Positions 21,851-31,194 of a stretch of DNA of 37,134 nt are shown in pieces. The stretch's first letter is position 1; every line of letters starts with the position of its first letter. The translations under genes and the position numbers were made by a program. The notes under the pieces are model-generated. The model was not told the origin of the DNA, ran no database searches, and was given only the letters and a program-made list of their open reading frames with translations. Origin of the DNA: Bacteroidota bacterium (lineage in GTDB: Bacteria; Bacteroidota; Bacteroidia; B-17B0; Aurantibacillaceae); NCBI GenBank assembly GCA_013816615.1, contig JACDED010000030.1:1-37134 (forward strand). Direction: 5' to 3'.

Positions 21851-23281
21851 ATGACCCAGGTAAATTTAAAAAGTAAGCTAACTACTAGTTCTAATTTATT
21901 TATTGTTACTGATAAATTCATCAACTCAAACGATTTTTCGTTTCCAAAAGAAGTAAGCGACTATATTTTATCCGAATTAAAAAAAGAAGATAAAAAAAGT
22001 ATCTCATTAAATCACTTAGGAAGATTTATTTCTGTTTTGGTAATTAATTCTAAAAGTGAAATTAACTCATTAAAAGAAAAAATACGTAAACATGGAGCAA
22101 CTGTTACCGATTCGCTTAACGCATTAAAAGAAAAAGAAGTTTTTGTTTACAATCAAACAAAACTGTCTACACTTTCTATTGCAGCAGCGGAAGGTCTTGC
22201 TCTTGCCAACTACCAATTTAACCGTCATTTAACCGGTAAAAAGAAAATAGTAAATAGTTTTCAAACCATTACTTTGGTTGGCGCTGTTAAGCAGGCAGAC
22301 GTTGATAATTTAAATGTTATTGTTGATGCTACTTCAAAAGCGAGAGATCTTGTGAATGAACCGGTAAACATTTTAAACGCAACTGATCTTGCAAACGCGT
22401 TTAAAGACATGGGTAAAAAAGCAGGCTTTAGTGTAGAGGTTTTAAATAAAGCAAAGATCACTCAATTAAAAATGGGTGGCTTATTAGCGGTTAATGCCGG
22501 AAGTGTAGACGAACCTACCTTTAGCATTATGGAATATAAACCTAAAAATGCAAAAAATAAAAATCCATATGTTTTAGTTGGTAAAGGTGTTGTTTATGAT
22601 ACCGGCGGCTTAAGTTTAAAGCCTACAGCAAACAGTATGGATCTTATGAAATGTGATATGGCGGGCGCCGCGGCTGTGGGTTGCGCCATGTATGCGATCG
22701 CGAAAGCAAAATTAAATATTCACGTAATTAGCCTTGTACCTGCAACAGATAACCGTCCCGGCTTTAACGCATTTGCACCCGGAGATATTATTACCATGAT
22801 GGATGGTACAACAGTTGAAATGTTGAACTCAGATGCTGAGGGACGCATGATATTAGCAGATGCTTTACATTATGCAAAACGTTACAAGCCAGAATTAACA
22901 ATAGACCTTGCTACACTAACCGGTGCGGCCGTGGCTGCTATTGGATCATTTGGTATTGTTGGCATGGGTAACGCAAAACAAAGACAAAAAGAAAGATTAT
23001 ACAACAGTGGCTTTAACGTTCACGAACGTATTGCTGAGTTTCCTTTTTGGGAAGAATATGATGAACTTATAAAAAGTGATATTGCAGATCAAAAAAATCT
23101 TGGAGGCCCATATGGTGGAGCTATAACTGCCGGGAAATTTTTAGTGAAGTATACTGATTATCCTTATTACCATTTGGATATCGCAGGCCCTGCATTTCTT
23201 ACCGGTAAAGACAGCTATCGTGGAAAAGGTGGAACAGGTTACGGGGTAAGATTATTATTTGATTTTTTTAAAAATTTATAA
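21851..23281 (+). CDS. Leucyl aminopeptidase, peptidase family M17
   Basis: Cytosolic two-metal aminopeptidase that removes N-terminal residues from peptides, normally a hexamer. The N-terminal domain (about 1-160) is variable. The catalytic domain has the metal/substrate motif VGKGVVYDTGGLSLKP, then MKCDMAGAAAVG and the family signature NSDAEGRMILADAL, with GAAVAAIGSFGIVGMGN after it. The usual total length of about 475 residues fits the ATG at 21851. The longer TTG-initiated frame would start inside the promoter. The next gene follows with one base between stop and ATG, so the two are transcribed together. Confidence 0.94.
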   Translation: MTQVNLKSKLTTSSNLFIVTDKFINSNDFSFPKEVSDYILSELKKEDKKSISLNHLGRFISVLVINSKSEINSLKEKIRKHGATVTDSLNALKEKEVFVYNQTKLSTLSIAAAEGLALANYQFNRHLTGKKKIVNSFQTITLVGAVKQADVDNLNVIVDATSKARDLVNEPVNILNATDLANAFKDMGKKAGFSVEVLNKAKITQLKMGGLLAVNAGSVDEPTFSIMEYKPKNAKNKNPYVLVGKGVVYDTGGLSLKPTANSMDLMKCDMAGAAAVGCAMYAIAKAKLNIHVISLVPATDNRPGFNAFAPGDIITMMDGTTVEMLNSDAEGRMILADALHYAKRYKPELTIDLATLTGAAVAAIGSFGIVGMGNAKQRQKERLYNSGFNVHERIAEFPFWEEYDELIKSDIADQKNLGGPYGGAITAGKFLVKYTDYPYYHLDIAGPAFLTGKDSYRGKGGTGYGVRLLFDFFKNL

Positions 23282-23282
23282 A

Positions 23283-24392
23283 ATGAAAAAAATTGTTACG
23301 CTTATTTTATTTTTTTTAGCAAGCAGCGTATTACTTGCTCAGGAAGTAAAGCAGGGATTGGTAGTTGTGCATGTTGATCCTACCGGAAAAGCAGAGTTCA
23401 AACAAAAAATAATGGTATATCATTTTTTGAATGGACATTATACCGGGCGCACTGAGCTGTTAACTGTTACTGGGAAAAAAGATGGAAAGGATAATATTCG
23501 TACTGATCTTGGAATTAATACATTGTACAACAACCGTTATTTAATTACTGGCATTGGAAATATTATTGATCTTAAAGAGAAAAAAGTATTATGGGATGGC
23601 CGCGCGAGTTTACTTCGTTGCAGTAACGATAGCGCTATTTTTTACACCAACGATATTTTTAAAGGAAAATATTATTCGGTTTACAATTTTAAAACCAATG
23701 TATACGGCGAAGTAAAAAATTTAATGTTCAAACCAAAAGTTGGGCAAGATGTTGAGTTTGATAAAACAACAGCTCCATTTAAAATAAATTTTTACCCGCA
23801 AAGCAAACCAAAAATTTTATTGGTTGCAGATGCAGGTTACGGCCAGTCAGGCACTAAGGATGGCCGCGTGCCCGATCCACCAATGTATTGGCTTGATAAT
23901 TCAAACTTTGTTTACTCTAACTTCAATAAGGACAATACAGAGATCTCATTCTTTAAAGTAAATATAGATTCAAAAACAAATTCACTGATTGGTAAAATTG
24001 CCATTAAACCGGACGCACAAAATGCGCAAATACAAAAAGTAAGCAATACACAAGCCCTTTTCTTTTTTGGAAGCAAACAAATTTTAGTGGATGTAGCAGC
24101 AAACACTGTTACAGATCTTCAATTCACAAAACCAATAGATGGCTTTAGTTACGAATGCAAAACAAATAGTTATGGCCACCTTGTAAAATTAAACGATAAA
24201 GATGTTGGCAAATATCATTTTCAACCAAAGAATTTTAAAACCGAAAATAATATTGCTTCATTGGTAAAAGAATTAGTTGTTGGCCCCGAAAGTTACCAGC
24301 AGGGTATGGCCGTTTGGAACGCGAACAAACAAGGCTGGGAAAATGTTGACTCAGAAGATGTATTAACATTAGTGGGCTGGATAAAAGAATAA
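23283..24392 (+). CDS. Secreted protein of unknown function (369 aa)
   Basis: Exported protein with a classic signal peptide (MKKIVTLILFFLASSVLLAQ), which is why ATG 23283 is chosen over the TTG 24 nt earlier inside the aminopeptidase gene. The mature protein of about 350 residues is beta-rich, with repeating short strands and turns such as NNRYLITGIGNIIDLKEKK and WLDNSNFVYSNFNKDNTEIS. This suggests a beta-propeller-like fold. I recognise no catalytic motif and no T9SS or lipobox signal, so it is probably periplasmic. It follows the aminopeptidase gene by 1 nt and precedes the CWC gene by 5 nt, in a run of four tightly spaced genes. Confidence 0.75.
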   Translation: MKKIVTLILFFLASSVLLAQEVKQGLVVVHVDPTGKAEFKQKIMVYHFLNGHYTGRTELLTVTGKKDGKDNIRTDLGINTLYNNRYLITGIGNIIDLKEKKVLWDGRASLLRCSNDSAIFYTNDIFKGKYYSVYNFKTNVYGEVKNLMFKPKVGQDVEFDKTTAPFKINFYPQSKPKILLVADAGYGQSGTKDGRVPDPPMYWLDNSNFVYSNFNKDNTEISFFKVNIDSKTNSLIGKIAIKPDAQNAQIQKVSNTQALFFFGSKQILVDVAANTVTDLQFTKPIDGFSYECKTNSYGHLVKLNDKDVGKYHFQPKNFKTENNIASLVKELVVGPESYQQGMAVWNANKQGWENVDSEDVLTLVGWIKE

Positions 24393-24397
24393 TTTTT

Positions 24398-24625
24398 ATG
24401 GAATATTTTAGCACAAAACATACTTCCGAAAACTGCAGCCGTTGCGGAACAGAATTTACCTGCAAACCGCTTGACATTAGCCAATGTGACTGTATGCAGG
24501 TGCGCATCTCTCCGGAAGAACAAAATTACATTAGTGAAACAGGTTCAACCTGTGTTTGTAATAAATGTTTAAAAGAGTTAAAGCAGGAATATTATCTTCA
24601 ATACCAGAAAAAAAATCACAACTAA
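24398..24625 (+). CDS. Cysteine-rich CWC family protein
   Basis: A 75-residue protein with eight cysteines in the CWC pattern: Cys13, 16, 22, 30, 32, 52, 54 and 57, arranged CxxC...C...CxC...CxCxxC. The segment LKEL after the last Cys is also typical. The fold probably binds zinc; no function is established for the family. It has no signal peptide, so it is likely cytosolic although its neighbours are exported. The T9SS protein gene starts 1 nt after its stop, so the pair is surely co-transcribed. Confidence 0.87.
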   Translation: MEYFSTKHTSENCSRCGTEFTCKPLDISQCDCMQVRISPEEQNYISETGSTCVCNKCLKELKQEYYLQYQKKNHN

Positions 24626-24626
24626 A

Positions 24627-25604
24627 ATGTTTAGATCAGTTATTGCCCTCCTGTTTTTTGCTTTCATTTCATTTACTTTAAAATCTCAAACCTACGCTCC
24701 GCCAGTTGGCCAACCCGGCACAACAGCTATACATAAAGATAGTTCTGCATTTATAAACTGGGCAAACGGCTGCAAAATAACAAGGGGTTACCAGGATATT
24801 TCAAATACATCTTTAGGTTATGCCAATGTTGGTGATAGCTCTATGGCTTTTGGCCAGGCTTTATCAAACGGTATTGTAAGTCTTGGTGATGGCGGTGTTG
24901 CAATTTGCACCTTTCAATATCCAATAAAAAATGGCACAGGTGCTGATTTTGCAATTTTTGAAAATAGTTTTGACGATACATTTTTAGAACTGGCATTGGT
25001 TGAAGTGAGCAGTGATGGTATAAATTTTGTAAAGTTTGCTTCGCATTCACTAACAGATACAGTAACACAAACAGGTAGCTTCGGACCAACAGACGCCACA
25101 AAAATAAATAATCTTGCTGGTAAATACCGGGGTGGTTATGGCACTCCTTTCGATCTGCAGGAACTTGCAGCCGATCCAAACATAAATGTAAATTCAGTAA
25201 CGCATATCAAAATAATTGATGTTGTAGGATCTGTAAATAAGGCTTATGCAAAAAGAGATAGTTACAATAATATGATCAATGATCCATGGCCTACAGGTTT
25301 TGGCAGTGGTGGCTTTGATCTTGATGCCGTTGGTGTTATCCATCAAAATACAAGCGTTGGTATAAAAGAAAATAATTTTGAAACTAATTTCTCCGTTTAT
25401 CCCAATCCTGTAAATAAAGGCGATAAATTAATTTTTTATTCTTCAGAAGAAATTAATTTGATAGAGCTTTATAATTTTTCGGGGCAAAAAATAATAACAT
25501 TGACTGCAAATTTTTTAAACACTTCAAATCTTGATAAAGGCATTTATTTTGTTCAGATCAGCTCTGATAAAGGCTTGGTGAGCAAAAAAGTGATCGTGCA
25601 ATAA
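24627..25604 (+). CDS. T9SS-exported cell-surface protein
   Basis: A 325-residue protein with an N-terminal signal peptide (about 1-20) and a type IX secretion C-terminal domain over the last 75 residues. This domain starts at FSVYPNPVNKGDKLIFYSS and ends GIYFVQISSDKGLVSKKVIV. Between them is a single domain of about 220 residues, with WANGCKITRGYQDIS, VSLGDGGVAICTF, GADFAIFENSFDD and GSGGFDLDAVGVI. This is a recurrent surface-domain family in Bacteroidota that I cannot assign a ligand to. The T9SS tail predicts passage across the outer membrane and attachment to the surface, or release. The CWC protein gene is directly upstream (1-nt gap). Confidence 0.87.
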   Translation: MFRSVIALLFFAFISFTLKSQTYAPPVGQPGTTAIHKDSSAFINWANGCKITRGYQDISNTSLGYANVGDSSMAFGQALSNGIVSLGDGGVAICTFQYPIKNGTGADFAIFENSFDDTFLELALVEVSSDGINFVKFASHSLTDTVTQTGSFGPTDATKINNLAGKYRGGYGTPFDLQELAADPNINVNSVTHIKIIDVVGSVNKAYAKRDSYNNMINDPWPTGFGSGGFDLDAVGVIHQNTSVGIKENNFETNFSVYPNPVNKGDKLIFYSSEEINLIELYNFSGQKIITLTANFLNTSNLDKGIYFVQISSDKGLVSKKVIVQ

Positions 25605-25628
25605 GCCCTGTTATTCCATAATTAAATT

Positions 25629-25636
25629 TATCTTTG
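25629..25636 (+). promoter_or_regulatory. -7 promoter box for the caspase-family gene
   Basis: TATCTTTG is a perfect TAnnTTTG, ending 9 nt before ATG 25646. A degenerate CTG (25608-25610) sits 18 nt upstream in place of -33 TTG. The predicted 5' leader is only a few bases. Confidence 0.55.
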
Positions 25637-25645
25637 ATAAGCATT

Positions 25646-28600
25646 ATGAGAAAATTTAAAATTACGATCCTGTTTCTTTTTTTTAGCATTTTAAGTTTTT
25701 CACAACTTAAGGATATTAAGATCATCATTCCTAAAGAAACCGGTTTTAGCTATTATGATTTTGTGCAATTTTTCCCGAATGAGAAATTCTTTGCCGTATG
25801 TGGTAACGCACTTTCTATCATCAATACCGAAACATCTGAAGTAATAGATGAATTCGATCTTACTTATGGTGCCAAAAACTTATCCATCAATAAAGATGGT
25901 ACTTCACTATTGCTAACTGTTAACAGCGACCTGTATGTTTTTTCATTTATCAATCAAAAATTAAACCTGGTTCAAAAAATAACTACTGCTGAATTAATAA
26001 ACGGCCTTCCAAACAGTCAATATTACGCATCCTTACCAATAGGCGGCTGTTTTTTTACCGGCAATCCCGGCGAGGTCTATGCCAGTATTGGCTCTTTTAC
26101 AATTAAATACGATCTTGAAAAAAAAGTGGCAATAAGTTCCCACGCATTTCCTTTAACGAATTATGTTATTCATTCTTGTTTGTTTGGCAAAAAAAATGAA
26201 GTGATCCTTGCAAAAACTTCGGGTACCGTTTCAGCACTGGTTAAACAATCTCTTGATGATCTCTCTAAAACAAGCGAAATGATCGTTGACGGTTCCACCT
26301 TCACAAAAATAAAAGTGCGCGATTCTTTAGCGTTTTGTTTTACTTCTAACAAGTATTTTATTTTAAACCTTGAAACAGAAAAGATAGTGCATGAAGTGCG
26401 GATGCCTAAATATGAAAGTTATGGCTTATACGATAAAAAATTATTGTTTGATATTAATAAGCGCCCGTCTATTACAAAACCAGACACGCTTAACTTTTCA
26501 AAGGATGAATATGTTTATGATATGGATTATTTATCAAGGTCTGGCCTGGCGGTATATGCAACTTTAAAAGGCATTAAATTTATTGATCTTAAAACAAAAA
26601 AACTGGTACGCCAAAGCAAAGGCATTGCCTTAAGTATTAAACTTTCTTTAGCCGGAAACAGAATGGTTGCAAATAGTTATTCTCCCTACAGAGCGCTTCG
26701 TGTATATGATCCCGCTGATCTTAAAATGATCTCTGAGCGCCCGGCAATGGGAAACTCCATTTATTCAGCGCATATCAGTCCTAATAAACGCTGGCTTTAT
26801 ACTAACGGAACTTCATCCGGATTTTTTTGGGATCTCACCAACTTTACAAAATATGCTGAGTTAAAAGATATTTCAGGAAGTGATTCAGCTTATATCAGTA
26901 ACGTTTTTTTTCTCAATGATTCGGAAGTTGTTGTTAATTCAGGAAGATCATTCGATAAATTAAATCTTACCATTTACAATATAAATAAAAAGAAATACGG
27001 TAAAACAATTAAGAAAAATGTTTACTCCACTACTTCCGGCTTTATGAACGGAGAATTTTATTATGCAGATTATACAAGCCTGCATATCTTAAATTTAAAA
27101 ACCATGCAGGAAGAAAAATATGAAGGGCTTTATTCCCTTGCTGCTTCACCAATCTACAAGATCATCAACTTTACAAAAAACCTTGTATTTGTACCCGAAA
27201 GCGGTAAGTACAAGATCATAAACCGTAAAACAAAAAAAGTAGAATACGAAAGTACCAATTGGTCGGTTACTGCTAAAGTGGAAATTAGTCCGGATGAAAG
27301 ATCAGTTTATACTTCAGGACAAATAACCAAAAAGAAAAATTTTAGTGGTACCGAAGTAGACATGCCTACTACAGCGATCGTTAAAATTGATATGCAGAAA
27401 AAAGAGATCGTGCATGATTATGCCGAAACCTTTTACCCATACGATTTTAGAATAAAAAATGAAGGTAAGCTAATTGGTATCTGGTACGTGAAGTATGCAA
27501 CGGGAGAAGAAGCTACAAAGGGCTATGAGACCATGTACACTGAATACGAAACAGAAACAGGAAAAGAAACCTTCTCAAAAACACTTATAAAAACAAAAGA
27601 TATTATCTCGTTTCATGAAACAAGCGAGAACGGAAAATATTTTGTTTTGAACGGACCTTTTGGTGATTTTTTTAAAGTGTTTAATGCAAAAGGTGATTCT
27701 ATAATTGATCTTAAAGAGCTTAAGATCTCAATGCCAAATTGCTTTTTTATAGAAAGTCTTGACCGTTTAATTGTTACAAGCTCAATTAATTCGTTGGCAA
27801 CCTTTATTGATCTTCGTAAAAAAGAGATCATTGGCCAATTGGCAAATGCAAAAGACGATAATTTTTTTCTGGTTACTTCCGATCTTCATTATTTAGGCTC
27901 AAAAGAATTTATAAAAAGTATTCGTTTTAAATACCAGTCAGAGATCTTTAGCTTTGAACAATTTGACGCTTACTTAAATCAACCCCATAAAGTTTTACGA
28001 GCCTTTAGTTGTTCTGACAGTGCATTGATACAAGCATACGAAACAGCTTATTTAAAACGGATGCGTATTTTAGGATTTAAGCCGGATACCAAAATTAATT
28101 TTTCCGCATTACCCTCTTTTCAAACTATTAAGATGCAGGAAGAAAAACCCGGCCTTGTAAAGTTTTCGTTGAGTGCAAATAAAGGACAGAATAAGCTGGC
28201 AAAACTGGAAGTACATAATAATGGTACAAAAATATTTAGTGAGGAAATACCGACTGAGCAAAGCTCTCGCTTTGATAAAAATATTTCTTTCGAGACTTCA
28301 TCGGGCATCAACCGTTTTGAATTTATTTTAAAAGATGAATTAGGCGTTGAAAGTCCACGTTTAACAAGGTATTACAATAATACGTCAGATACAAAATCAG
28401 ATCTTTATCTTGTTGTTATAGCCAGTGAGAAATTTAAGAATGATAAATTCGATCTTGCTTATGCGGTAAAAGATGCAACAGATATGGCTAACAACATGTC
28501 AACCTCTAAATCATTTAACAGCGTTAAAATAAAAAAATTATTCAATCAATCATTTAGTACCGATTCTATTAAAAGTCTGAACAACTTTTTTGCAAAAGCC

Positions 28601-29203
28601 GGTGTAAATGATGTAGTAATGGTTTTTTATGCAGGGCATGGTTATCTTGATAGTGATATGAGTTATTATTTCCCTACCTATTATACAGATTTTACAGATC
28701 CGAAAATAAATTCGGTGGCCTATAAAAGCTTTGAGAATATATTCAGAGAAATGAAGCCATTAAAAAAGCTAATGTTTATTGATGCCTGTTTTAGTGGAGA
28801 AGTTGACGAAGAATTATTGGTGGAACCTGAAAATAAAACCAAAACAAAAAAAGACAGCTCACGTGCTGTACGTTTAGCGGGAAGCACTTTTGCACAAAGC
28901 ACTGCATTAGAAATGTCGAAAGCCGTATTTTCTGATCTTCGTCAGAATTCAGGTGCAACTATCATTTCTTCGGCTGGCGGAACTGAAGCCGCATTTGAAG
29001 GTGAAAAATGGAACAATGGGTTATTTACACATTGTTTATTAAATGGGATGAAAAATTACAAAGCCGATAGTAATGGGGATAAAAAAATAACGTTGAGTGA
29101 ATTACAAAAATTTGTTTCAGAAGAAGTGTATCGTCTTTCGGAAGGAAAGCAATCACCAACTTACAGAATGGAAAATACAGTTTTGGATTATGAACTTTGG
29201 TAA
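25646..29203 (+). CDS. Large secreted caspase-family (C14) protein with propeller-like N-terminus
   Basis: A 1185-residue exported protein. The signal peptide is MRKFKITILFLFFSILSFSQ, which selects ATG 25646 over the TTG 12 nt upstream. Residues about 25-760 contain many short beta-rich repeats with WD40/quinoprotein-like character. An example is YSAHISPNKRWLYTNGTSSG; I infer one or two beta-propellers. A beta-rich linker leads to the caspase-like domain (about 920-1185), with catalytic His998 in YAGHGY and Cys1048 in IDACFSG. An EF-hand-like loop DSNGDKKITLSE lies at 1141-1152. Both catalytic residues are present, so activity is plausible, presumably after Arg/Lys or another P1 residue. No T9SS tail is seen. 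The 3' end is tail-to-tail with the M1 peptidase gene. Confidence 0.88.
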   Translation: MRKFKITILFLFFSILSFSQLKDIKIIIPKETGFSYYDFVQFFPNEKFFAVCGNALSIINTETSEVIDEFDLTYGAKNLSINKDGTSLLLTVNSDLYVFSFINQKLNLVQKITTAELINGLPNSQYYASLPIGGCFFTGNPGEVYASIGSFTIKYDLEKKVAISSHAFPLTNYVIHSCLFGKKNEVILAKTSGTVSALVKQSLDDLSKTSEMIVDGSTFTKIKVRDSLAFCFTSNKYFILNLETEKIVHEVRMPKYESYGLYDKKLLFDINKRPSITKPDTLNFSKDEYVYDMDYLSRSGLAVYATLKGIKFIDLKTKKLVRQSKGIALSIKLSLAGNRMVANSYSPYRALRVYDPADLKMISERPAMGNSIYSAHISPNKRWLYTNGTSSGFFWDLTNFTKYAELKDISGSDSAYISNVFFLNDSEVVVNSGRSFDKLNLTIYNINKKKYGKTIKKNVYSTTSGFMNGEFYYADYTSLHILNLKTMQEEKYEGLYSLAASPIYKIINFTKNLVFVPESGKYKIINRKTKKVEYESTNWSVTAKVEISPDERSVYTSGQITKKKNFSGTEVDMPTTAIVKIDMQKKEIVHDYAETFYPYDFRIKNEGKLIGIWYVKYATGEEATKGYETMYTEYETETGKETFSKTLIKTKDIISFHETSENGKYFVLNGPFGDFFKVFNAKGDSIIDLKELKISMPNCFFIESLDRLIVTSSINSLATFIDLRKKEIIGQLANAKDDNFFLVTSDLHYLGSKEFIKSIRFKYQSEIFSFEQFDAYLNQPHKVLRAFSCSDSALIQAYETAYLKRMRILGFKPDTKINFSALPSFQTIKMQEEKPGLVKFSLSANKGQNKLAKLEVHNNGTKIFSEEIPTEQSSRFDKNISFETSSGINRFEFILKDELGVESPRLTRYYNNTSDTKSDLYLVVIASEKFKNDKFDLAYAVKDATDMANNMSTSKSFNSVKIKKLFNQSFSTDSIKSLNNFFAKAGVNDVVMVFYAGHGYLDSDMSYYFPTYYTDFTDPKINSVAYKSFENIFREMKPLKKLMFIDACFSGEVDEELLVEPENKTKTKKDSSRAVRLAGSTFAQSTALEMSKAVFSDLRQNSGATIISSAGGTEAAFEGEKWNNGLFTHCLLNGMKNYKADSNGDKKITLSELQKFVSEEVYRLSEGKQSPTYRMENTVLDYELW

Positions 29204-29204
29204 T

Positions 29205-30884
29205 TTATTTTTTCAAACTTTTTAATTGTTCCTTACCGATATAAAAATTCGGATCTATATCCAACTCCGATCTTTTATAATTTATTTCCTGCCATGTTTC
29301 GGTTGGATTAAGCCAGATAATTTTGTCGCCCTCTTTTATTTTTAAAGACATATTAAATCCTTTCACACAATTTTTCCATCGATAATTCAATTTTCCATTC
29401 TTTAAATGATACGCTAAAATAGGAACTTGCGTTGTACGTAAATACTGATCGAATATTTTTTGAAGATCTTTTCTTGAATAACGTATCATCATGTCTTCAA
29501 CCTGTTTTGTTGTAACCGTTTGATGCCAGAATGTTCTATTTAAGTTTTGCAAAAGCACTTTCCACAAACTATCGTTATTTATTATTGTGCGAATGCTGTG
29601 TAACATGTTAGAAGCCTTATAATACATATCACCTGAGCCATCACGATTAACATTGTAATCGGCAATGATAGGCTCATCGTTTAAAATTGCCTTGCGCGTT
29701 CCGATAACATATTCTGCCCCTGCTTTTTTTCCATATAACGATTCTGTAAATAAATTTTCAGAATAAGCAGTAAAGCCTTCATGCACCCAATTATCTGCCA
29801 CATCTTTAACGGTAATATTATTTCCAAACCATTCATGGCCCGATTCATGAATAATTATAAAATCCCATTTCATTCCCCAGCCTGTACCTGAAAGATCGCG
29901 GCCCATATAACCATTCACATATTTATTGCCATAGGCTACGGCACTTTGATGCTCCATTCCTAAAAAAGGCGCTTCTACTAATTTGTATCCATCTTCATAA
30001 AAAGGATATTTTCCAAACCAATTTTCAAAACAACGCAGCATTGGTTTTACCTGTTCAAATTGTTTTTTTGCTTTCTCTAAATTTTCTTCCAATACCCAAT
30101 AATTAAGATCAAGCACTCCGCCTTTGCCGTTAAACGTGTCTTTAAAATTTACATATTTTCCAATGTAAGGAATGATGTTATAGTTATTTATTGGATTTAC
30201 AACTACCCAATTATAAGTGGCCGTTCCATCTTTATTTATTTTTTTTGAGCGCAATCGACCGTTAGAAACTGAAACTAATTCTTTTGGGGCCGTAATATGT
30301 AAAGAAGAACTATCGGGCTCATCCGATTGATGATCTTTACAAGGATACCAAACGCTCCCGGCCATTCCCTGGCAGGCAATTGATATCCACGGATTTTCTT
30401 TTGGATCTTTTGACCAGATCACTCCCCCATCCCACGGCGCATTTTTTGCAAGGTGTGGTTTACCATGGTAATAAATGGTGATCTCTCTTTTTTCGTTGAC
30501 ACTCTGCGGTTCCTGTAAATTTATCAAATAAACATTTCCTGGTTTAATTGAATTACCCGTATGCATCCATGTACACTGTTTTGAATCCTGTAAAATACTA
30601 TCAATATCTAAAGGAGCGATAAGATCTATTTGCATTACAGTAATTGGTTGGGCGAGTGATTCGTAATCATATTTTGTAAGCACCTTATATGTAATTTTAT
30701 TAAAACCTCTTACACTACTATCCTGGTAATTAAACGCAACGTGCAGATCGTAATGTAAAACATCCCACCAGGAGCGTTGTTTGGTGATAGAGCCTTTGAG
30801 GGTATCTTCAAATGTATATTTTGCATTTTGTGCCGAAGCAAAACCCGCAAGGAAAATAAAAATGTAAAAAAAACGAGAGATCAT
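29205..30884 (-). CDS. Secreted M1-family zinc metallopeptidase
   Basis: A gluzincin aminopeptidase of about 559 residues, exported through the signal peptide MISRFFYIFIFLAGFASAQ. ATG 30884 is chosen because the longer frame adds 24 residues ahead of this signal. The zinc site is HESGHEW (His346, Glu347, His350), with the third ligand Glu369 in NWVHEGFTAYSE. The exopeptidase motif reads GMEHQ (309-313) in place of the classic GAMEN. The N-terminal beta-domain and C-terminal helical region are of normal M1 type, without the extra ARM-repeat domain. It is probably periplasmic and degrades oligopeptides. Confidence 0.93.
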   Translation of the reverse strand: MISRFFYIFIFLAGFASAQNAKYTFEDTLKGSITKQRSWWDVLHYDLHVAFNYQDSSVRGFNKITYKVLTKYDYESLAQPITVMQIDLIAPLDIDSILQDSKQCTWMHTGNSIKPGNVYLINLQEPQSVNEKREITIYYHGKPHLAKNAPWDGGVIWSKDPKENPWISIACQGMAGSVWYPCKDHQSDEPDSSSLHITAPKELVSVSNGRLRSKKINKDGTATYNWVVVNPINNYNIIPYIGKYVNFKDTFNGKGGVLDLNYWVLEENLEKAKKQFEQVKPMLRCFENWFGKYPFYEDGYKLVEAPFLGMEHQSAVAYGNKYVNGYMGRDLSGTGWGMKWDFIIIHESGHEWFGNNITVKDVADNWVHEGFTAYSENLFTESLYGKKAGAEYVIGTRKAILNDEPIIADYNVNRDGSGDMYYKASNMLHSIRTIINNDSLWKVLLQNLNRTFWHQTVTTKQVEDMMIRYSRKDLQKIFDQYLRTTQVPILAYHLKNGKLNYRWKNCVKGFNMSLKIKEGDKIIWLNPTETWQEINYKRSELDIDPNFYIGKEQLKSLKK

Positions 30885-30902
30885 GCTGTTTTTATATAAG
30901 AT

Positions 30903-30932
30903 TAAAAGTACGGCGTTTTTTTGTAAAACCAA
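30903..30932 (-). promoter_or_regulatory. Promoter-like sequence for the M1 peptidase gene
   Basis: On the minus strand TTG (30932-30930), a 19-nt spacer and TACTTTTA (30910-30903) precede ATG 30884 by 18 nt. The -7 box differs from TAnnTTTG in the last base. Confidence 0.45.
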
Positions 30933-31040
30933 GGCTGATCTAAACAGATAAAACACCTCTCATCATCTATAAAAAACAGCCAAACTTCTATTTTACTTTA
31001 CAAAAACCCTTTGTTTATTCTAATTTTAAACCAATGTTCA

Positions 31041-31113
31041 TAATACCGGAAAAGAGCGGTCTTTATATACTTATGGGTAGTATATTTTCATAGCGTTTCT
31101 TTTCCGGCTATTA
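31041..31113. promoter_or_regulatory. Nested inverted repeat upstream of the LytS/LytTR genes
   Basis: A perfect 10-bp dyad CCGGAAAAGA (31046-31055) / TCTTTTCCGG (31098-31107) encloses a second perfect 7-bp dyad ATATACT / AGTATAT (31065-31071, 31079-31085). The outer arms extend imperfectly into TAATA/TATTA. It lies in the 310-nt divergent region between the M1 peptidase and the sensor kinase. The rest of that region is AT-rich, with no ORF or RNA gene that I can see. It is a candidate operator or cruciform; the 42-nt interval is too long for a terminator. Confidence 0.55.
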
Positions 31114-31194
31114 TTCCCAAAAATCCCGTCTATAAATAAAGCATAAACTTCGATTGTATTGCTTAAATACATTTCTTTTTACGAATTTTGAGGT

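Noticed and set aside
24841-25179. 112-codon minus-strand ORF in the T9SS gene
   Set aside because: Antisense to a recognised domain; Gln/Leu-rich composition typical of a reverse frame.
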